DNA of 64,000 nucleotides, taken from Blastobasis lacticolella. Its lineage: Eukaryota; Arthropoda; Insecta; Lepidoptera; Blastobasidae. Location of the stretch: the NCBI GenBank assembly GCA_905147135.1, contig LR990044.1, positions 17,302,122-17,366,121 of the forward strand. Direction: 5' to 3'. Both the position numbers and the translations under genes were made by a program. Below the pieces are notes generated by a model that was not told the DNA's origin, did not search any database, and saw nothing but the letters and a program-made list of their open reading frames with translations. Below, in pieces: positions 59,301-64,000 of the stretch (its first letter is position 1; the number at the start of each line of letters is the position of its first letter).

Positions 59301-62073
59301 AAGAATGGCCGCCACTCTGCCCGAGTCGTGCCGTCGAGACTCTGTCAGCACGCCTCACCAGAAGGCGCACTCCCACTTCCGTTTTCTTCGTCATTGGTCC
59401 GTACTATTGACCACATGATTCCATACTATTGACCGCATTCGTCATATATATATATGGCCCAGCTTCCCGAACGCTGTTGGATTCGTCGATTGACCTCTTT
59501 CTCGAAATTGGACCTACCTAGCTGGACTATTTGTCCTAGGTATGTATAGTCGTCAACAACTTCAAGTGTAGTGCCTCCTACTGTCACTGGAGTGAACACA
59601 ACATGGACATTCGACATAATTTTCGTCTTGTCCATGTTCATTTTAAGACCTACTTGTTGAGAGCCAATACAGAGGTCATCGAGCATTTTGCCCAAGTCTT
59701 TCAGGGTTTCAGCTATGACTACGATATCGTCAGCAAATCTGAGGTGAGTGAGGTACTCGCTGTTAATATTGATGTCAAGTCCGTCCCAGTCCAGAAACCT
59801 AAAAATAACCTCCAGTGCTGCGGTGAACAACTTCGGTAATATAACATCACCTTATCTAACACCTCGCTGTAGCTGAATAGGTTCTGTATTCTTGTCCTGA
59901 AAACGAACTGACATAGTGGCGATTACCAGGAAGTGGGTCAAATACTGTGTATACCTTTTTATGTGGTGTGTGGTGCCGCCACCTCAAAGAATAACACCAC
60001 CCTATCTCTTCCCATGGGTACCGTAAGAGGCGACTAAGAGACAAACCCGAAAGATGGGCGGCAGCATAATTCTGGGTACATTTACATCTACTGCACTGCG
60101 ATCGCCAACCCGTCTGCCAAGTATGGCGATTACGGCAACCCCCCTCCACCACCCGATGACAAGCACACACAGGCCACGGCCCCCAGTATACGGCGGCCCC
60201 GCTATTCCGGACTATGGTAGCGGTCACGGTAATGGCGGGGCAGGGGGTGCGAAGAATCACCAGATGTGACAAGGCTACCACAAAGCACGACCACTGGCCC
60301 TGGCCACATACAATGTCCAGACACTGCGGACCGACAAAAAGCTCGTGGAACTGGAGTAAGTGGTAACGACCACTGGCCCTGGCCACATACAATATCCAGA
60401 CACTGCGGACCGACGAAAAGCTCGTGGAACTGGAGTAAGTGGTAAGCAGATTACATTGGGACATTATAGGGTTATCTGAAGTCTAAAGAAAAGGAGAGGA
60501 CTCGATTATTCTGAAGTCCGGAAAAGGTCAATCGACGAATCCAACTCGGTTTTGCAGAATTCAGGAAGCTACGCAATATAATTTCGTCCCAATTACCGCA
60601 GTGTCTCACGACGAAGGTCTTTGACCAATGTGTGTTGCCAGTGATGACTTACGGAACTGAAACGTGGCCGCTCACTGTGGGCTTTATAAGAAAGCTCACT
60701 GATACCCAAAGGGCAATGAAAAAAGCTATGCTCGGAGTCTCTTTGCGCGATCGAATCAGAAATGAGGAGTACCGCAAGCAACCAAGGTCACCGACATAGC
60801 TCTAAGGAATGCCAGACTGAAGTGTCAGTGGGCAGGGCACATAGCTCGAAGAACAGATGGCGTGGGTAGGCCTCCCACAAGGTGGACCGACGACCTGGTA
60901 AGAATCGCAGGTACCAGCTGGATGCGGAAAGCATAGGACCGACCTTTGTGTAGATCTCTGGTGGAGGCCTATGCCCAGCGGTGGGCGTCTTCTGGCTGAT
61001 ATGATGATGATGATATTTTTATGTTATACGTTAAGCAAACAGGCAAGCGGGCTACCTGCTGGAAAGCAGCCAGCTTTATGGGCCACACCATTTCCAACAG
61101 TGGCAGCGATCTAGGGGATATTTGTACATATCGATTTTTAGACTAGTGTTGTAGGTTAATTTAATTTTAGTTAGATAAATAATTACATTTATTTATTTAG
61201 TTTATTATTTTTGCATGTTCCCTTTTTTAATAAAGATTGGTTCACGTTACTTTCTTTATTTTCATCCCATCCAAAGCAAATTTTCAACTTTTGAGCCAAA
61301 AGTTGAAAATTTTCAAGGTTAATGCTGTTGCTAATTTTTTTTATAATTCAAGCCGCCCGCGCCGCGTATTAAAACCGGATTTAAAAAACAATAATACCAA
61401 TAACTTTTGAGCCACTATTAGAAAATTTTAAATTTTGCTACGCTAGCTAATTTTTTATTCATTTACACTGCCCGTGCTGCGTGCTCAATCCAGATTTCAA
61501 GAGAACAATCGACGAGAATATTATCAAACATCATTGTCAGACTGCCTCTTTGCTCAATAAAATGCTGCCCCTTAAGGCCTTGCCACATACAAAGCTCGGC
61601 GCGAGCGCGGTGCGATATTTGCTAGGCAACCATCGCGCCGCGCGATGGTTGCCTAGCAAATAACGCGCCGCGCGATGGTTGCCTAGCAACTATCGCGCCG
61701 CGCGGTGGTTGCCTAGCAAATATCGCACCGCGCTCACGCCGCGCTCGCGCCGAGCTTTGTATGTGGCAAGGCCTTTAATGTATTATGGTAGGTATAATTA
61801 TCTAAAAAAAAATTTAAAAAAATATTATGATTTCGTAGGTGAGGTAAGTGTTCAAGGAACAGAAAAAGTCTGCGGAATGCTGATCTACACTATACTCCAT
61901 TGCTACCTTAGGAATCAATGTCCGACAGCAAAAGGTGATAAGTACCTACGTCACCTGATAATGTAAATGTAAATGAAAAAGAAGCTTACATAATTTTCAT
62001 TGGTTTCTAAACCAATAAACGCATCAGCCTGGTTCAAAAAACACATCAAAACGAGTAAGTAAGTAAAACCCAT
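47334..62073 (-). CDS. gene A2: secreted ML/DUF1091-like protein, 4 exons, 177 aa
   Basis: Exons: 61990-62073, 58165-58320, 48988-49125 and 47334-47489 (stop included). All phase 0; donors GTAAGC, GTTTGT (weak) and GTGAAT, acceptors CAG. Exon 1 is a signal peptide ([20 protein letters not shown], cleavage likely after ADA). Exon 2 starts [20 protein letters not shown]. Exon 3 has SPCQHM and KNCIVK, one codon shorter than in the other genes. Exon 4 starts [20 protein letters not shown] and ends [12 protein letters not shown]. Closest to A1, including intron edges and 5' flank. Intron 2 is 9.0 kb because an LTR element carrying a Mutator-like transposon lies in it; the A1 counterpart is 320 bp. 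Expression across that intron is untested. Confidence 0.82.
47670..47800. repeat. 131-bp hairpin, MITE-like
   Basis: Imperfect inverted arms (CCGGGTATCCTACCACGTAC and the complement of the right end CCGGGTTTCCTACCTCTTAC) around a short centre, in A2 intron 3. Confidence 0.6.
48166..48676 (+). mobile_element. RTE 3' fragment in A2 intron 3
   Basis: From TTCGGCAGCGTTCGGGAAGC to GGCGTCTTCTGGCTGATATG, a near-complete RTE tail with a small deletion after GTGGCC (48286) and a frameshift near 48420. On the minus strand it produces spurious open frames. Confidence 0.85.
49140..49755. other. A2 intron 2, left flank of the LTR element
   Basis: 49145-49400 is GC-richer with short minus-strand open frames that look retroelement-derived but are not assignable. 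The rest is non-coding. Confidence 0.3.
49756..50281 (-). repeat. LTR (3' LTR in element orientation)
   Basis: 526 bp, TGTCGG...CCGACA. A 73-codon minus-strand frame inside it is duplicated in the other LTR and is probably not a gene. Confidence 0.85.
50742..50930 (+). mobile_element. LINE ORF2 C-terminal fragment
   Basis: [20 protein letters not shown] followed by a Tyr/Leu-rich tail matches the post-RT region of Jockey-type ORF2 (compare LQKKAVRILSH at about 30765). Embedded in the LTR element. Confidence 0.5.
51322..51417. repeat. 19-bp tandem repeat, five units
   Basis: Unit CCAGTAGATGCCACACAGG, at 51342, 51361, 51380 and 51399, with a partial first unit at 51322. Single-base variants only. 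Confidence 0.9.
52663..52972 (+). repeat. MULE left terminal inverted repeat (310 bp)
   Basis: Inverted copy of 55664-55973. The 82-codon open frame it contains occurs in both arms and is a by-product. Confidence 0.92.
53540..54933 (+). pseudogene. MULE transposase with FLYWCH finger, one frameshift
   Basis: 53540-54073 (frame 2) encodes an N-terminal FLYWCH-type zinc finger: [20 protein letters not shown], then [16 protein letters not shown] and a distal HSC. From about 54061 the homologous frame is frame 1: [20 protein letters not shown] (first catalytic Asp), [15 protein letters not shown] (second Asp), [11 protein letters not shown] (the C-x2-H of MULE transposases) and [14 protein letters not shown] (catalytic Glu), ending at 54933. 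The break near 54050-54075 is equivalent to one missing base. I see no classic slippery heptamer, so inactivation is likelier than programmed shifting. Confidence 0.85.
55664..55973 (-). repeat. MULE right terminal inverted repeat (310 bp)
   Basis: Inverted copy of 52663-52972, followed by the CACAAAAT target duplication. Confidence 0.92.
55982..56965. other. LTR element internal region, right part
   Basis: In element orientation this is the region just after the primer-binding site, where gag would begin. Only short open frames are present (for example a basic 35-codon stretch from about 56918 down to 56812), with no recognisable gag motif. Confidence 0.4.
56979..57504 (-). repeat. LTR (5' LTR in element orientation)
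   Basis: 526 bp, second copy of 49756-50281. The putative tRNA-Leu primer-binding site is at 56966-56978. Confidence 0.85.
58493..58566 (-). mobile_element. RTE 3' end, short fragment
   Basis: (ATC)n followed by AGCCAGAAGACGCCCACTGC, the complement of the RTE terminus. In A2 intron 1. Confidence 0.75.
58585..58955 (+). mobile_element. LINE C-terminal fragment
   Basis: The plus strand reads [16 protein letters not shown], then [20 protein letters not shown] and [10 protein letters not shown], ending near GGTGGCGGTCAAATGCCTGG. Same family as 24960-25215 and 62325-62520. Confidence 0.65.
59426..59900 (-). mobile_element. RTE reverse transcriptase fragment (inverted part)
   Basis: The minus strand gives [34 protein letters not shown] (FADD catalytic box), [13 protein letters not shown] and [20 protein letters not shown]. 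This is canonical RTE-clade RT through the thumb. It ends where the plus-strand 3' piece at 60525 would continue. Confidence 0.8.
59965..60480 (+). mobile_element. RTE 5' leader and start of endonuclease
   Basis: GGTACCGTAAGAGGCGACTA, then GCGATCGCCAACCCGTCTGC, then codons for [19 protein letters not shown], the start of the AP-endonuclease. An 80-bp segment (CGACCACTGGCCCTGGCCAC to CTGGAGTAAGTGGTAA) is tandemly duplicated at 60287 and 60367. Confidence 0.75.
60525..61015 (+). mobile_element. RTE 3' end
   Basis: GGTCAATCGACGAATCCAAC through AGTGGGCGTCTTCTGGCTGA-like sequence and an (ATG)n tail. It directly continues the coding region truncated at 59455 but in the opposite orientation, so the copy is rearranged by inversion. 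Confidence 0.8.
61575..61774. mobile_element. Harbinger-type MITE, 200 bp, copy 2
   Basis: Nearly identical to 17314-17513, with TTA duplications (61572-61574 and 61775-61777). In A2 intron 1, about 200 bp downstream of exon 1 in genomic terms. Confidence 0.8.
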
Positions 62074-62200
62074 TTTGAACACAATGCAACGTAGATGGTG
62101 AATGATCATGAAACGGATGGCATATCCATCCGAAGTAATGTAAATCAAATGACGAAAATGAGTCAAACTAATTGCGTTTTTATATTTCATTATTATATTT

Positions 62201-62228
62201 CAATTTGGAATCGATTAAGTGTCGCTCA
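62201..62228 (-). promoter_or_regulatory. conserved block upstream of A2
   Basis: CAATTTGG..CGATTAAGTGTCGCTCA, 128 bp from the A2 start codon, matching the A1 upstream block. Proposed core-promoter remnant by conservation only. Confidence 0.4.
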
Positions 62229-62324
62229 AGTTTTTATTATCAAGAGTATGTACATGTATTGTAAGTAAAATATTACCAAAATAGATAATATTAGTTTGAT
62301 ACATAATGTTATTATTAAGATTTA

Positions 62325-63045
62325 TTCGTGATTATCATCGTCATAATTTTATTATTGATCTACAGGGTGCGAAGGAAGGAGGTCTACAAGGTGAAAGTCC
62401 TAATTTCGACGGCTCCTTTTAGTCTTCGGGAAACACGTCGTGGAAGGACTTTTCAGTCTTATGTACTTCAGCCGTATCGTCAGTTTCTACGAGGTAGGTC
62501 CAATAACAAGCTATTTGTTCAAAAAATATTTTATTCGCAGCATTTCCACTGCAGGACAAATCGATATTTCTTTTACGTCTTATGGTAGACAAACAGACAA
62601 ACGGGCCACCTTTTGAAAAGTGGTCACCGCTGCCTATAGACATTAGCCAAGCAAATGGGTTGACTACCACTATAACATGTTGTTCTGGCAGCAAACAGTC
62701 AAATGTCCCTCCACTGTCAAGCCCTGGTTCCCCAAACCTCTGGAGCACTGGAAACCTTACTCATATAGGCGGATTGATATTGTCCTGACCTACACATAAA
62801 CAATACATAAACATTTTGTTTGGCTCAACTAACAATTGTTAAGTAGAAATTAAACTAACTTCTCAAGAGTTCTTGCTATAACTTGCTACTTCAGCCCTCT
62901 GCGTGCTAAAAAACACTCATTAACCAGGTGTTATGAATTAATTTAAAATGTGACAATGATTTTCAACCCTGCTCCAGATGTCTTGATTTCCTGCTAGGAT
63001 AGAAATTAAATCTGTTTCTGAATTATGCGCTAATTAGGTACTGAA
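62325..63045 (+). repeat. LINE fragment plus interspersed repeat, duplicated from A1 upstream
   Basis: Collinear with 24960-25745: LINE C-terminal piece (IYRVRRKEVYKVKVLI), then the GACAAACAGACAAACGGGCC repeat, then a shared tail (CACCTGGT...CATTAATT region). This extends the A1/A2 duplication about 1 kb beyond exon 1. Confidence 0.65.
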
Positions 63046-63114
63046 AATAGTTAAGTCGCCTGTGGTGTCAATTAGCTTTTCACTTAAATCTTTAAAAAGC
63101 TTGAAAGCGTCATG

Positions 63115-63992
63115 TGATGTGGTCCATGACTACATGACAGTAGTCATGGGCCTCTTAAAATCACAAAAATAGTTTTATTTTACACATTGCTGCCTCTTTA
63201 CTTTGTTTAAAAATACGACAACAGCTTCCCCAAAAGAATTTTGTGATTTATGAAACCGTAGTCCATACCTTTAAGAGAGTTGTTATTTTTGCTCATGAGT
63301 GTAAATTGTAGGTAGTATTTATGCGATTTGGCTAGATGTGATATCTAGCCAAATCTCATAAATACTACCTATAATCGTTATTTCTTAGCGTGACGATTAT
63401 AGAATGTATTTTGGCTAGATCAGCAGTGAATTATCATCATCATCTAATTTGCGTTGATGTCCCGGTTATGCTCTTGCGCACGAGGGCCCGAGATCCGCCT
63501 TGACCATGATCTAGGATTTCGCAGATCAGGTAATTACAGTGGAGCGACTGCCATCTAACCTTTGTGCTGCTGTCAGGGGAACCTGACTAGATTGGATGAT
63601 GGTTACACATTGAGTTATCTGAATATGGAGTTTTCATCACGATGTTTTCCCTCACCGTAAGAGCATCGGTTAGTATTCAACTAATACATCTTCTAATATA
63701 TAAAATTCTCGTGTCACAGTTTTCGTTGCCATACTCCTCCGAAACGGCTTGACCGATTTTGTTGAAATTTTTTGTGCTTATCCGGTATCTATGAGAATCG
63801 GCCAACATCTATTTTTCATCCCCCTAAATGTTAGGGGTAGTCCACCCCTAAATTTTTTATTTTATTTTTTTGACAAAATTTTACACTAGAAATTACTAGG
63901 AAAATATTTATATGGCAAAACAACGTTTGCCGAGTCAGCTAGTAACTCATAAAAGAGTCATTGGTTTGGCCGCAGCGGGATTCGAACCCGGT
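63115..63992 (+). repeat. repeat block, second copy of 35820-36405
   Basis: Nearly identical to the B1 intron copy but with two additions: a ~60-bp inverted duplication at 63305-63372 and the Helitron at 63689-63942. It ends in the GCGGGATTCGAACCCGG B-box complement at the window edge. Confidence 0.75.
63689..63942 (+). mobile_element. non-autonomous Helitron, 254 bp
   Basis: Starts TCTTCTAATATATAAAATTC, contains the pattern TCCTCCGAAACGGCTTGACC common in arthropod Helitrons as I know them, and ends GTTTGCCGAGTCAGCTAG. It sits exactly between A and T (ACA|TAACTCA) with no target duplication. The block copy at 35820-36405 has the uninterrupted ACATAACTCA. Confidence 0.85.
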
Positions 63993-64000
63993 ACATACCT

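Overview
This is eukaryotic nuclear DNA, most likely from a moth or butterfly (Lepidoptera). The sequence is AT-rich, genes are split by GT-AG introns, and most of the window consists of insect-type mobile elements: RTE, Jockey/CR1-like and R2-like LINEs, a Penelope element, a gypsy gag, a Mutator-like transposon, a Helitron, hAT and Harbinger MITEs, and SINEs. No bacterial features (operons, Shine-Dalgarno sites, CRISPR) are present. The species assignment is inference.

The host genes are four paralogous four-exon genes, all on the minus strand, that predict small secreted proteins of 177-182 aa. In coordinate order they are A1 (13603-24695), B1 (32490-36867), B2 (41679-46554) and A2 (47334-62073). 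Each has exon 1 (signal peptide), exon 2 (always 52 codons, starting Gly-Pro), exon 3 (46-47 codons with a PCQH or QCQH motif) and exon 4 (51-53 codons, starting Gly-x-Tyr). All introns are phase 0 with GT-AG ends, and none of the 16 coding exons has a stop or frameshift. The cysteine pattern and the C-V-x-K / G-N-Y segment resemble insect MD-2-related/GM2-activator-like (ML) and DUF1091 (CheB-like) proteins, so extracellular lipid or small-molecule binding is a reasonable guess, not a demonstration.

Layout: 0-13 kb holds LINE and gypsy debris (Jockey-like 2.8-4.6, gypsy gag-protease 5.3-7.85 split by a LINE, RTE 8.0-8.85 split by a SINE, R2-like LINE 9.1-11.4, Jockey-like 12.3-13.1). At 13.6-24.7 kb, gene A1 has a 9.5 kb first intron filled with a compound microsatellite, two LINEs and an intact Penelope element. 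At 24.9-32.4 kb are LINE, Penelope and R2-like fragments. At 32.5-36.9 kb is gene B1, with a foldback element and minisatellite in intron 3. At 37-41.5 kb are a foldback, a hAT MITE inserted in an unrecognised ORF, and a LINE ORF1. At 41.7-46.6 kb is gene B2, with a GC-rich inverted repeat and a SINE in intron 2. At 47.3-62.1 kb is gene A2; its second intron holds a young LTR element (49756-57504) that itself contains a complete Mutator-like transposon (52663-55973). At 62-64 kb is a copy of a block also found in B1 intron 1, here carrying a Helitron.

Several insertions can be dated relative to one another because target duplications or paralogous empty sites are visible. The array looks like repeated local duplication of one secreted-protein gene, with introns expanding through nested transposition.
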